Shown one piece after another: positions 22,201 to 30,521 of a stretch of 64,000 nucleotides of DNA. Each line of letters opens with the position of its first letter. The first letter of the stretch is position 1. Under the pieces are notes generated by a model, which did no database searches, was not told where the DNA came from, and saw nothing but the letters and a program-made list of their open reading frames with translations. The position numbers were made by a program, and so were the translations under genes. Source of the DNA: Beta vulgaris subsp. vulgaris (Eukaryota; Streptophyta; Magnoliopsida; Caryophyllales; Amaranthaceae); assembly GCF_026745355.1 (NCBI RefSeq), contig NC_079206.1, positions 10,632,779-10,696,778 on the forward strand, given 5' to 3'.

Positions 22201-25200
22201 CGTTGTCCGCTACGTGGGCCGCGACCTATCACATCAAGAAATTTTATTTGAGGCCGGCACTGGCACGAGCCTGCCTAGATGGCCCGTGGGTCGAACGCTC
22301 CTTTCTTTTGTTTTTTAACCTAAAACTGTAAAAAATCCAAAGAAAAAATATAAAACACGGGTCAGGCCCGCAGGAGGCACGAACTCGGCCCGCGGGCCCA
22401 TGTCTCTTTGGCCTGGACGGGCCGTGGACAAAATCTGGAAATTTCAGACATGACCCGCCATTCATGGGTTTAGGGTCTAGCCCGGCCCACTATTTCCCTA
22501 AGCCCGCGGGCCGAGCCCATGAACATGCCCGACCCGATCCATGCCCAGATCTAAAGATATGTGACTATAATGCTGTTTCACTGTAATGGTTATAGGTTAA
22601 GTTGTGACATTAGTGATACCCTATGATTTAAAGTAAAATATTTGCCAGTACATCTAAAGCCCTAGTAAGTTCATATATGGGAAGATCATGGGTATCGCAT
22701 TTGGTATAGCCGCATAAGGTTACCAACGATATTAAAAAAACGATTTTTCACCAAATACCCCCGACAAATCAAGAAATTCACCATATACTCTCAATGTTTC
22801 AGAAATAAACCGTATAACCCTGAGTTTCAAAAACTATGCACCAGATACCATTTTTCTAACTAGCGTTAACCCACTGTTAGATTTATTTAGGATCTTACCA
22901 TCATTAAGCCCTAATCCTAATTTAACCTAACCCTAATCTAACCCTAATCCTACCCCTAAACCCTTCCCCTTATCCTAACCCTAACCCTTTGCGGCAGAGG
23001 GAGGGGGATGGGGTGGGGGTTGCGGCAGAGGGAGGGGGATGGGTGGGGTTGCGGCAGAGGGAGGGGGATGGGGTGGGGGTTGCGACGGAGGGAGGGGAGG
23101 GGTTGGGGCTGGGAAGGGGGAGAGGTGGGGGTTGCGGCAGAGGGAGGGGTGGGGGGATGGTGGAGGGGGCTGGGCTAGGAGTTGCAACAGAGAGAGGGGG
23201 TGAGGGTGGGAGTTAGAGAGGGGGAGGGGTGGGATTGCGGCAGAGGGAGAGGAGGGAGGGGGTGGGAGTTGTGACGGGGAGGGAGGGGTTGGGGGCTGCG
23301 GCGGGGGAAGAGGAGGGGTGGGGGTTGTGGTAGAGGGAGGGGTGGGGGGATGGTGGAGGGGGAGGGGGAAGGGAAGGGGGCTGGGTTGGGCTTAGGGTTA
23401 AGGTTAAGGTTTAGGATTTAGATTTTAGGGTTAGTATTTAGATTAGGGTTAGGGATTAGGTTTAGATTTTAGGGTTAGGAGTTAATTGTGGCAAAATGGT
23501 AAATAAAGTTAATGGTGAGTTAACGACAGTTAAAAAAAGGGTATTTGGTGCACAAAAATGAAAAGTCAGGGGTATATGGTGAATTGTTGAAACATTGAGG
23601 ATATATTGTGAATTTCGCGATTTGTCGGGGGTATTTGGTGAAATAACCGTAAAAAAATAGTGTTACCAAAGTAATACGACAAAATACATAGCTAATAGGA
23701 GTGTGCAAATCTGTGATCGGGAGATCTGATTTGGTAAATTAGATATTCAATCCGAAGTTTTAGTTTTCGAGTAATATACGAAAATTTTCGAATCGATGCA
23801 GATCGAAAATTTTCAGTTTCGAATATCTGAAACATGGGGATATTTTCAGATACCCGTCCCGAAATATCTATTTTAAGGACCATATATATGAAAATATCTG
23901 ATTCCATGACAGAATATTTGAAAATATCCGATGATCCAATCCGATTTGATATATATTTTATAAACTTTTGCTTTGAAACATTCAATTTTGTAGTGACTGG
24001 ATATTCAAAAATTTGAGATTGGATTATTCGAAAAATCTTTACTAATGAACATTTCCCTTCTCTATCTTTTTTTTTTATATCTTTAGACTCAACGACAGTC
24101 TAATGCTCCATCAGAAAAAGCAGATCTAAAGGGTATCAAATACATTTGGCAGAAAATATTCCCTCTGCTTTTTTAATCTTTTTCACTTGGAATCTTGACA
24201 CTACTCATACTTAGAGAGAATCTTCAAAAAGAAAAAATCGATTTATAAAAAAATAATATAGTCATGAGGGGTCTTATTTGATTCGTATCAATTAGTAATT
24301 TATTAATATTCAATCGTTATACTTTAGAACTTAAATATCTTTTATATAACCGTATCAATTTTTACTGCTATATAATAAAAGATATTTAAGTTCAAAGACG
24401 TGCATTGGAAGATGTGCATAGGAAAGTGAGAAGTATAAAAAACAGAGGAGTATTTCGCTAATTAATAATACAACTCAATAACTCCTCCCACATGAAACCT
24501 TAGAGACGCCTGAGAAGCCACCCAAACTCATGCAAGTGGCAATCCACTTCAATTTAGGGTGTGTTCTCTTCAACATAAATAAATTTCAGATCTAGTAAGT
24601 ATAGGTAAGTTCAAGTCAGATAAGTTCGGAAACTCTTGATAGCTAGTCCTTTAGTATTTTATGCTATTAATGTTTGAATTACTTATTATCACAAAGGGGA
24701 TCGAATTTACCAAAACTGGCTTGCGATAGTGGTTAAGATTGAGGTGCTGTGAACGATAGGTCACAGTTTCAAATTCCCCCTCCCCTGCTTTGTACATTGT
24801 ACTTTGTACTGCATTCTTGACTCAAATGGGAGAGAAAAAAAACAACATGATCAGATCATTTTGGAGTATATTTTGAACATTTCGATATTTTAATATATAC
24901 TTCCTCTGTTTCTTTTTACTTGCAACAGTTTGACTTTCACGCTTGCCAATGCATAATTTCAACCATCAATAAGTTTAATTACCGGTAAATAAAAATTAGA
25001 AAAAGTATATATTCGAAAAATATACATTCAGACGAATCTAACAAGATCCCACATGAATATGTTTTTCCTTAACTATAAATCACCAAACATAAACTAAATA
25101 GAGTTGATGAATAGTGTAAAAGTCAAACCGTTGCAAGTAAAAAGAAACGGAGGAAGTATGTTCTAAAAATTTTGAATAAAAATCACTATTTTTTTAGGGT

Positions 25201-25462
25201 GACTAGATTCTCTTAACCAAAAGAAAAAAGATTTTCTTAAATAAGTTTTTGGAAATCAACAGTTCTGAATAAATGCTGCGTAGAATAGAAAAAGGACCAA
25301 TAAAAAAAAAACCTTAATTGACTTGAAACTCGGCTTCTTGAGAAGCTTAAATTGCTTGGTCCATTGAGTTTCTTCTTGTTCAGAAGATTGAGCGCCTTTT
25401 ATTCCATGATATATCAGAATCGAGTACAAAGTCACAAAGTACGCCAGTGTCTTGATATTCAT
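9656..25462 (-). CDS. Neprosin-family gene, five exons, 3' end not found
   Basis: Exons in coding order: 25313-25462, 20887-20979, 20545-20766, 12545-12703, 9656-9709. Each length is a multiple of three, every junction is phase 0 with GT/AG, and there is no stop, giving 226 codons. The start at 25462 is chosen because the product then opens with a secretory signal peptide; an upstream in-frame Met at 25546 only adds a hydrophobic stretch. Exon 2 gives the activation-peptide hallmark [15 protein letters not shown]. Exons 4-5 give the start of the neprosin catalytic domain with GEMIIQNG and VGWM. Neprosins are secreted glutamic/prolyl peptidases, mostly uncharacterised in plants. The C-terminal half (normally about 170 more residues) was not found; it may lie beyond the left edge or be lost. 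Introns are huge (up to 7.8 kb) and full of transposons. Confidence 0.75.
9710..12544. other. Intron 4 of the neprosin-family gene, decayed repeats
   Basis: It contains no recognisable gene. About 10050-10210 and 11540-11640 carry repeated CTGAACT/CTAAACTTA-type motifs like those in the Harbinger-type MITEs elsewhere in the window. About 10565-11030 has repeated GCGGTTTGGTTT/AACCGCACC blocks like hAT subterminal regions, without clear ends. About 11700-11934 ends AAAAAGAAACGGAGAAAGTA, the right end of a decayed Stowaway MITE. Confidence 0.45.
12545..12703 (-). CDS. Neprosin-family gene, exon 4
   Basis: Fifty-three codons between acceptor TCACAG and donor GTAAGT. It encodes [34 protein letters not shown] and VGWM, the first strands of the neprosin domain including the usual W.QNG/IQNG block and the GW motif. 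Confidence 0.85.
13138..13198. repeat. (AT)n microsatellite
   Basis: About 30 uninterrupted AT dinucleotides in intron 3 of the neprosin-family gene. It is a likely polymorphic site and prone to assembly error. Confidence 0.95.
13270..13500. mobile_element. Decayed Stowaway MITE interior
   Basis: It shares the interior order of the intact Stowaways in this window (CTCACTGTCAC, ATGACAATGCAAATTT, GATGAATCTAACAAAATC, TTTTTCCTTA) but lacks clean CTCC ends. Confidence 0.45.
13592..14282 (+). repeat. 5' LTR of copia element B
   Basis: A 691-bp LTR with TG..CA ends. TACAAATACCAG near 14035 and the start-like region beyond it match the 3' LTR (CTATAAATACGAG at about 19811), the probable TATA box of the LTR promoter. 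It contains 115 bp (13798-13912) absent from the 3' LTR. Confidence 0.85.
14322..14845 (+). pseudogene. Copia B gag, N-terminal part
   Basis: It begins MGVDIPNNN and reads [19 protein letters not shown], a copia gag start. After a stop near 14520 the reading continues in other frames with [15 protein letters not shown] and [20 protein letters not shown], all normal gag landmarks. It breaks off at about 14845, where about 170 bp of unrelated DNA, ending in a hAT-like terminus TAGAGGTGATCAAG (from 14953), and then displaced integrase sequence follow. Confidence 0.7.
15013..15577 (+). pseudogene. Copia B integrase core, displaced upstream of the zinc knuckle
   Basis: It reads [16 protein letters not shown], then [14 protein letters not shown] (the second catalytic Asp of the D,D35E triad is in RSDRGGEY), then the [12 protein letters not shown] block holding the Glu, and later the [12 protein letters not shown] and [11 protein letters not shown] blocks near the integrase C terminus. 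The register is normal within the segment, but it lies about 200 bp before the zinc knuckle. The first part of the integrase (HSDLGDF) is 750 bp downstream, at about 16345. Stops at about 15081 and 15222 make it non-functional. Confidence 0.8.
15578..16443 (+). pseudogene. Copia B gag end, zinc knuckle, protease, integrase start
   Basis: After the displaced segment, the gag C terminus resumes (IKIEEQNRI), then [14 protein letters not shown], an intact CX2CX4HX4C knuckle (15778-15819). The protease motif reads [10 protein letters not shown] (15940-15969), where the catalytic Asp of DTG has become Glu. [18 protein letters not shown] is the GAG-pre-integrase domain. LIHSDLGDF and [16 protein letters not shown] give the first part of the integrase core. 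Several frameshifts and stops are present. Confidence 0.8.
16444..17715 (+). pseudogene. Copia B linker and reverse transcriptase
   Basis: It starts with FFEHMF and [14 protein letters not shown], the usual linker after the integrase, then enters RVT_2 with [25 protein letters not shown] and [14 protein letters not shown] (the first catalytic Asp is in MDVK). The active-site box is [10 protein letters not shown] (about 17263-17292), with both Asp present. At least four in-frame stops or frameshifts occur (about 16772, 17054, 17138, 17401). The domain is decayed but nearly full length. Confidence 0.85.
17716..18204 (+). pseudogene. Copia B RNase H
   Basis: It reads [18 protein letters not shown], then [18 protein letters not shown], with [13 protein letters not shown] holding the catalytic Asp, and [14 protein letters not shown]. 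This is the normal C terminus of a copia polyprotein. A frame slip separates the first block from the rest. Confidence 0.8.
18783..18791 (+). other. Polypurine tract of copia element B
   Basis: GTGGGGGAA abuts the 3' LTR start and matches the usual plus-strand primer site. Confidence 0.8.
19001..19686 (+). mobile_element. Helitron, non-autonomous, inside the copia 3' LTR
   Basis: The 3' end is textbook: a CCCGGG stem with loop GCATAG (19657-19674), then 12 nt, ending CTAG before a host T. It inserts in the LTR with no target duplication. The left border is less sure; LTR homology is lost at about 19001. It contains a complete Stowaway MITE. No RepHel gene is present. Confidence 0.65.
19277..19537. 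mobile_element. Stowaway MITE nested in the Helitron
   Basis: Ends CTCCCTCTGTATTTTTTTT and AAAAAATACAGAGGGAG are near-perfect inverted repeats flanked by TA (19275-19276, 19538-19539). It is 261 bp. The ends resemble those of the mariner-like element at 33040-36447, which may be a relative of its mobiliser. Confidence 0.9.
20063..20544. other. Intron 3 remainder, no feature
   Basis: AT-rich intron sequence between the copia TSD and exon 3. No frame or repeat ends were recognised. Confidence 0.5.
20545..20766 (-). CDS. Neprosin-family gene, exon 3
   Basis: Seventy-four codons between acceptor TTTAG and donor GTAAGT. It opens MRPSI, has [17 protein letters not shown], where CPxGTxPIxR is characteristic of the neprosin activation peptide, and ends PGTH just before the catalytic domain. 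The copia element B sits in the following intron. Confidence 0.85.
20887..20979 (-). CDS. Neprosin-family gene, exon 2
   Basis: Thirty-one codons between acceptor CTGCAG and donor GTTCGT. It encodes [18 protein letters not shown] and [10 protein letters not shown], the most conserved signature of the neprosin activation peptide domain in plants. Confidence 0.85.
21459..21848. mobile_element. Harbinger/Tourist-type MITE, chimeric with Stowaway interior
   Basis: Ends GGCTATGTTTAGTTTACCT and AGGTGAACTGAACATAGCC form inverted repeats flanked by TAA on both sides. The arms are built of TCTGA/CTGAT repeats. The centre (about 21581-21725) instead matches the interior of the Stowaway at 19277-19537, with the same order TTTTAGATTTTTCTCAATAT, ATAGTCATGTG, TTGATTCGTCTCAATGAGTA and TAATGAAAGATAT. 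Confidence 0.75.
22146..22553. mobile_element. Non-autonomous hAT element
   Basis: It starts TAGAGGTGAGCATGGGCC and ends GGATCCATGCCCAGATCTA-like (rc TAGATCTGGGCATGG). Perfect 8-bp duplication AAGATATG flanks it (22138-22145, 22554-22561). GC-rich subterminal GGCCCG repeats are typical of hAT MITEs. Confidence 0.85.
22741..23649. mobile_element. Mutator-like element with long TIRs, telomere-like arms and G-rich core
   Basis: The two ends are long inverted repeats. The left begins CGATTTTTCACCAAATACCC; the right reverse complement begins CGGTTATTTCACCAAATACC. Homology runs on through CCCCGACAAATC, CTCAATGTTTCA and into degenerate CCCTAA (left) and TTAGGG (right) arrays. TAAAAAAA flanks both sides. 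TIRs of roughly 200 bp or more fit Mutator-like elements. The centre is a purine-skewed minisatellite. No transposase is present. Confidence 0.65.
22988..23390. repeat. G-rich minisatellite
   Basis: Irregular copies of GCGGCAGAGGGAGGGG followed by GATGGGGTGGGGGTT-type spacers, with nearly all Gs on the plus strand. It has very strong potential for G-quadruplexes. Open frames on both strands here are composition artefacts. Confidence 0.85.
23650..24158. other. Intron 1 stretch, unclassified repeat
   Basis: From about 23700 to 24015 the text repeats GAAAATATC/GATATTTTC motifs in both orientations (imperfect palindromes around AATATCTGA) and starts GGAGTGTGCAAATC. This looks like a decayed transposon end, but no partner end was found. 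Confidence 0.3.
24159..24450. mobile_element. Stowaway MITE
   Basis: Ends TTCCCTCTGCTTTTTTAAT and AAAAAACAGAGGAG, flanked by TA. The interior is the same family as 19277-19537. Confidence 0.75.
24716..24840 (+). mobile_element. Possible tRNA-derived SINE head
   Basis: TAGTGGTTAAGATTGAGG resembles a pol III A box and CAGTTTCAAATTCC a B box at plausible spacing, followed by TCCCCTGCTTTGTA and an A-rich end. This is the arrangement of plant Au-like SINEs. No target duplication was verified. Confidence 0.35.
24900..25156. mobile_element. Stowaway MITE
   Basis: Ends CTTCCTCTGTTTCTTTTTAC and GTAAAAAGAAACGGAGGAAG are near-perfect inverted repeats flanked by TA. It is 257 bp, 156 bp downstream of exon 1 of the neprosin-family gene, within intron 1. 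Confidence 0.9.
25313..25462 (-). CDS. Neprosin-family gene, exon 1 (signal peptide)
   Basis: Fifty codons. The product opens with a short Lys-containing n-region and a hydrophobic core ([16 protein letters not shown]), then the mature start near SSEQEET. The exon ends KPSFKSIK followed by donor GTTTTT. The basic helix before the donor is typical of neprosin activation peptides (family knowledge). Confidence 0.7.
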
Positions 25463-26419
25463 AACTCTAGTAATGATATAAAGCACAAAACATACCGTCA
25501 ATGTCAATACTATAAATACCAATAATATAATCAACATACCAGGCATAAATAAATTATTAGTAAAACTAAGCGGAAAAAAAATTCATAAAATTATGGTATT
25601 TTTTTATTACACGAAACTTGAGATATATAACAATTAGTCAGTTACGTTCAAATGAATGGAATACATCGTATATTGTCTTAATAACCAAGCTAAGTTTAGT
25701 CTAGTGATAAGGAAAGAACCTTCCAACTTGAAGATTTAATAAGATAAGGAGAAACCTTGACAAATTGAGGATTTAAAGGGGATTTCAACCTGCCTAATGT
25801 GAGGACCGATCCCAAAATTTTTTGAAACAAAGAGGGAAATTCTAACCACTAGCTATCCCTCACTCTCGTTATTAATAGCACATGCACATCAAATACAAAT
25901 AACGTCTGCAATATTTACTTGGAGTATATTATATGGTTAGCTATTTCCTTTGAACAAGTTGGTGACAACTTAATTATCGTATGATTCATATCCTTTATTG
26001 AAGCTCTATTGGCTCAATAGAAAACATTTTCAATAATGGAATAGAACTTTTCATGAAAATACAGATTTCAAGTGAATATATCACTATACACTCCATCAGT
26101 TTTTATATAAGGTGCAAATGATATTTGAAAACGAACTTTAATTTGATGGTATACATGTACCAGTTGTATATGACACACAAATCAAGGTTTAGAAAAAAGA
26201 GAGGGTTGTGATTGCATTTAAAACCCATGTAATTATATTTTAAAGGAGATGACGTTTTGTGAAATATCTAAAAGAAAAAATGGTGTATATATTGTAAAAC
26301 ATCTAAAAGAGAAAGATGGTGTATGTATTGTGAGTTGGATGTAGTATTCAGTCAACCAAAGTCTTCTTTAGGATTTAACTTACTATATAGACTGTTAATT
26401 TTTAGATTTATATGAAAAT
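25463..26419. other. Upstream region of the neprosin-family gene
   Basis: This would hold the 5' UTR and promoter if translation starts at 25462. An AT-rich ATATATC (minus strand, about 25622-25628) is a possible TATA element, but is not distinctive. No other gene was seen. Confidence 0.3.
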
Positions 26420-26420
26420 G

Positions 26421-26560
26421 AGGAGAAAAGTTTAGCCCACTTACAAGTTAGGAGGTTCCATCCTAAAACCAATTGGTGATAGGAAGAGTAACTCCTTATC
26501 TTATAAAGTGGTTTATTCTCTCCTCTTTCTCCAATGTGGGACACTCACAAGTGGGCACTT
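26421..26560. repeat. Direct repeat, left copy
   Basis: About 140 bp, nearly identical to 26819-26961 (shared ACTTACAAGTTAGGAGGTTC, CCAATTGGTGATAGG and TCCAATGTGGGACACTCAC). The pair could be the two LTRs of a very small TRIM-type retroelement read on the minus strand (TGCCCACTTGTGAGTGTCCC start) or a simple duplication. Confidence 0.7.
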
Positions 26561-26561
26561 A

Positions 26562-26730
26562 GGGCCTGTTCTCCCCAGCTTATTTTCAGTTCAGTTCAAT
26601 TCAGTTCAGTTCAGTTCAGTTCATATTAGTTCAGATCAGTTCAGTTCAGACCAGTTCAGCTCTTGACAATACTTTTACTCTCACATATCACTATTCATTT
26701 CAGTTGTTTTATGTCGAAGAGAACAGGTCC
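26562..26730. mobile_element. Harbinger-type MITE
   Basis: Ends GGGCCTGTTCT and AGAACAGGTCC are inverted repeats, flanked by TTA on both sides (26559-26561, 26731-26733). The interior is a run of CAGTT/TCAGTTCAGTT repeats. It is inserted right at the end of the left direct repeat. Confidence 0.8.
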
Positions 26731-26818
26731 TTAAGAGGTTTCAACTTACCCCCTCACTTGTGAGTGCCCTTAGAAATTCAGAGCTAACTGGAAAGAATGG
26801 GCCTACGTAACCCAATAA

Positions 26819-26961
26819 GGAGAAGAAGAGTTTAACCCACTTACAAGTTAGGAGGTTCCATCCTAAAACCAATTGGTGATAGGAAGAGTAACTCCTTATC
26901 TTATAAAGTGGTTTATTCTCTCCTCTCTCTCCAATGTGGGACACTCACAAGTGGGCATTTA
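26819..26961. repeat. Direct repeat, right copy
   Basis: Partner of 26421-26560, separated by the MITE and about 90 bp of unique sequence. Confidence 0.7.
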
Positions 26962-27057
26962 ATAGGTTTTAACATAGACGAAGTTAAAGAAGAGTGATGA
27001 CGTCTAGCAACTTTGATTTTTTTGACCTGACAAGGTGGTGAAATGATCAATTTTCTA

Positions 27058-27310
27058 CTCCCTCTGTCTCAAATTAGTTGTTACATTTGCTTTTTCACAG
27101 TTTACGAGATGCAATTTCAAGCACCAATATTTTGAGTTACATGAAAAAATTATAAATATTATATATTTGGAAAATACAAATTGGGACGAATCAAACAAGA
27201 CCCAACATAATTATATTTTTTCTTATGTATATGAAGTAAAAAATAGTCAAAGTTAGAACATAAATAATGCCTACAGTCAAAATGTAGTAACTACTTTGGG
27301 ACGGAGGGAG
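27058..27310. mobile_element. Stowaway MITE
   Basis: Ends CTCCCTCTGTCTCAAATTAG and TTTGGGACGGAGGGAG, flanked by TA. It is 253 bp. Confidence 0.9.
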
Positions 27311-28169
27311 TATATGTATCTTTTAGTTTTAGAGATGAAAGTTCCAATGGACAAGGAAAGCATAAACAGCCTATAAGTTTCGTTTGGTTGGACATAAAGC
27401 ATACTCACTAAAGAATGATTTTTCTTGATATATATAATTGTAATTTTATTTTTCTTTGTTTGTCATCATTTGCATGAAAAAGGAGAGAAAATGAAGAATT
27501 GGGAATAGATGGGCGGAAGATGAAGAATAGGGAATTGCCAAATAGAATGTTTTTCACCCTGTGAGAACTAATTCTCACCATTAAGAAGACAATTTCTACT
27601 GTGAGAAACCAAACAAATCACTTTTTCAGAAAATATTTTCCACAACCAAACTCTCTAAAATATGGGGAAATGTATAATTTCAAAAAAAATCTGGGAAAAT
27701 GTATGCAATTTATTTTTATTTTTTCCCATTTTTTAAGCAAATTAAATGTATGCAATAGCTGATAGCATGAGTGGACTTACCTAATCTACTGTAACTCGGT
27801 AAGGTCGTGCGAGTACTGGCTGAGAAATTCAATACTAGAGCTGATCTGCAGATATCAGTATCAATACACAGTAGGGAAATTGGGAAAACGAGCACAAATA
27901 CTAACAGTTAGTCCGTTACATCTCGTGCTGCTGGTATTGGTATAGTGGTATTTATGACATCTTGGGAGTAAATCTGCACTGCTCATATATTGAAGCTTAG
28001 AAAACACTATATTTATGGGGCATATCTGTAAAGATTTTTTTTTTGTCTATGGCAGGAAATACTTGTGCAAAAGTAATAGTGGGCAAATCTAAAGCGATTT
28101 CCTAAAAGCAATTAAGTTTTTGTTTACTTAGATCTTCATTTTGTAATAGATTTTCCCTCATGCTATTTA
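27311..28169. other. Intergenic, possible MITE remnants
   Basis: Between about 27383 and 27650, GTTTGGTTGG and later CAACCAAAC are inverted, as in small hAT/Harbinger MITEs, but borders are not clear. No coding sequence was seen. Confidence 0.3.
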
Positions 28170-28945
28170 GGGCCGGTTCTATGTGGCATAAAACAGATAA
28201 ACTGAGCTGAACTGAACTGAACTGAACTGAACTGAATTAAACTGAACTGCATTGAATTGAATTAAATTGAATGCAATAAATATATAAATAATATTTAAAC
28301 AATAATAATATGAATATTAAATAATAATTATAATGATAAGTAATAATAATAAATAATTAATAATTAATAATAATAATAGTATTTTGGATATTTTTAAATG
28401 ATAGCTATAAATAAAAAATATTAATAATCATAAATTATTATTAATAATAATAATTAATGATAATAATGATAATTAATAATTATTATTTTATATTAACTGT
28501 ATTAATATATTAATACTTGATGATGATTATACAATAACAATACTATTTAAGAAGTAAATTAATATTACTATTTTAATAATATAATTATATCTAGTAATAA
28601 AAATAATGATTGGATTGGACCGCACAAAATTGCATCATAAATCGTTTTGACGCGATTTGTTGGTTTATGAGCTAAAAAATGTGGGTTTTGTTTTTGACCT
28701 AAACCATGTTCCTCAATAATAGTAATATAATGAGTAAAGCTATAATAAATAAAATAATATATAGAAATAATAATAATACTTAATAAAAATGATATATATA
28801 TAAATAATAATAATAATAATAATAAGAATAATAATAGTAATTAGTAAAATAAATTAGACCAACATGCATAATGATAATATTTAACAAATGGTTATAAAAG
28901 AATGGAGCTGAACTGAACTGAAAATATATTGAGGAGAACATGCCC
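28170..28945. mobile_element. Harbinger-type element with AT-rich interior
   Basis: Ends GGGCCGGTTCTATG and GAGGAGAACATGCCC are related to the TIRs at 26562-26730, flanked by TTA (28167-28169, 28946-28948). CTGAACTGAA repeats lie just inside both ends. The interior is an AATAAT-rich low-complexity stretch without coding capacity. Confidence 0.7.
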
Positions 28946-29102
28946 TTAGTATTTACCGTCTGTATTTACAGTATATCGTCCGTATTATATGATTTTTTTT
29001 CCCCTCTACTTATTCTTCCCCCATAAGGCCATACCATCCACCACCTAGCAGGGGCGGATTTAGGGGGTATAATACGTACAACTGGACCCCCATACCTAAA
29101 AA

Positions 29103-29821
29103 CAGGCCCGGTTCTGAGGGTAGGCGGGGAGTGCCACCACCCAGGGCCTACGATCGTGAAGGGCCCAACAAAAAATTAACTATGATTAGTTTCCCTAATT
29201 GCTGCACATATTTTTCCATATTCCCGTTATCAAACTTCATAACTGCCTCAATAACTACTGCTTCAATCCACAAATCATCTATCAATTTCACTACTTCCAA
29301 TGATGTTCAATGCAAACTGTTTGACTTCTCCAATTCAGTTTTTGATTACCAAAATTCTAAATTTTGGATTTCCAAATTTCAAATTTTAAACAACATGAAA
29401 AATATTCCTTCCGTTTTAAAATACAAGGCATGTACAATGTTTGAGGTCGAACTTTGACCATTAATTACTCTCAATTTAAATTGATAAAATATTTTTAAAA
29501 AATAATGTTATTATGGTATTTTTCAAGACGGATCCAACAGTATAATTTTTATAATTTTTGTTTACCATATTATGAGAGATACTTTTGATCAAATCAAATT
29601 TTCGTAAAGCGTAAATATCTTATATTAAATTGTCCTATTTTTGTGCAATTTTTAATAATATTATGTGTTTAATTTTTATTGGTGTCATTAACAAAATATA
29701 GATTATAGTGTTAGGTACGAAGGCTCTAATTATATGACCTATAAAATATAAGGATCGACTCATATAGGGGCCTTTATTTTTAGGTCCGCTTAGGGCCCAT
29801 AAATTATCAGGAACGGCCCTG
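29103..29821. mobile_element. Non-autonomous hAT element with perfect TSD
   Basis: TIRs CAGGCCCGGTTCTGA and TCAGGAACGGCCCTG, flanked by a perfect 8-bp duplication CCTAAAAA (29095-29102, 29822-29829). The interior includes Stowaway-like text. It is inserted in what looks like the left end of another hAT (CAGGGGCGGATTTAGG at 29049). Confidence 0.85.
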
Positions 29822-29966
29822 CCTAAAAATAGAAATGAAGAAAGTAATTTTAGAATAAACTAAGGTAAAAAAAAAAATGTTAACCACAGGTACTCACACA
29901 ACAGTCAGCACACATCTTCCCTTATTTTGTTTCCTCTCTCTTTCTCTCTCCTCTATGATGAGCAGT

Positions 29967-30484
29967 AAGAGCATACCCAATCCAATGGTTAAATCAAATA
30001 TTTGGATCATCAATTATTTTAATATTTTCTCTTTATCCACCTCACTTATGATCTAGCATTAGTTTTTATGTTTTTTTTACCTCCAATGGATTATCTATAA
30101 TTTTGGGCTTTTTAACCATTGAATTGCTTTTCTTAATGTTATTAGAGTAACTCAAATGGTAGAGTAAAATGTAAGTTGCCTTAGAGTGCCACCTAGATTT
30201 TTCTAGCTAACTCAACTTTAAGCCAAAACTCCCATCCAATATAGTTGTTGCTTGAATAGGTCCCACTTGAAATAAGATAGTGTTTTTTATAGAGAAAAAT
30301 ATAAAAATTGTTTACCAAAATTTCCACATGGGCCCAAAACTTTAGCTCAAGCAAATTGGTTTAGTTAAGCTAGATTGACTAGCAAATGAAATTTCAGCTA
30401 CTCACTTTAATGGTTGGGCTAATTGCTTAACTTTTTTTTTTATTTGCTAGCAAGTCCTAATGCTCACCATTGGAGTTTCTCTTA
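29967..30484. mobile_element. Probable MITE
   Basis: The left TAAGAGCATACCCAATCCAA and the reverse complement of the right end, TAAGAGAAACTCCAATGG, are related. This CCAATGG-type end is common in plant MITEs. The ends are diverged and the target duplication is unclear. Confidence 0.4.
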
Positions 30485-30521
30485 AATTGTTGCCAACTCA
30501 CCCTGTATGGAGGCTGCCATT

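Noticed and set aside
22981..23216. Open frames on both strands (Pro-rich and Gly-rich)
   Set aside because: Produced by the G-rich minisatellite; no gene-like codon use.
22900..23490. Telomere-like repeats as evidence for a chromosome end or fusion point
   Set aside because: The CCCTAA and TTAGGG parts are degenerate, point in opposite directions, and lie inside the inverted arms of a TSD-flanked element, so capture is simpler than a telomere fusion.
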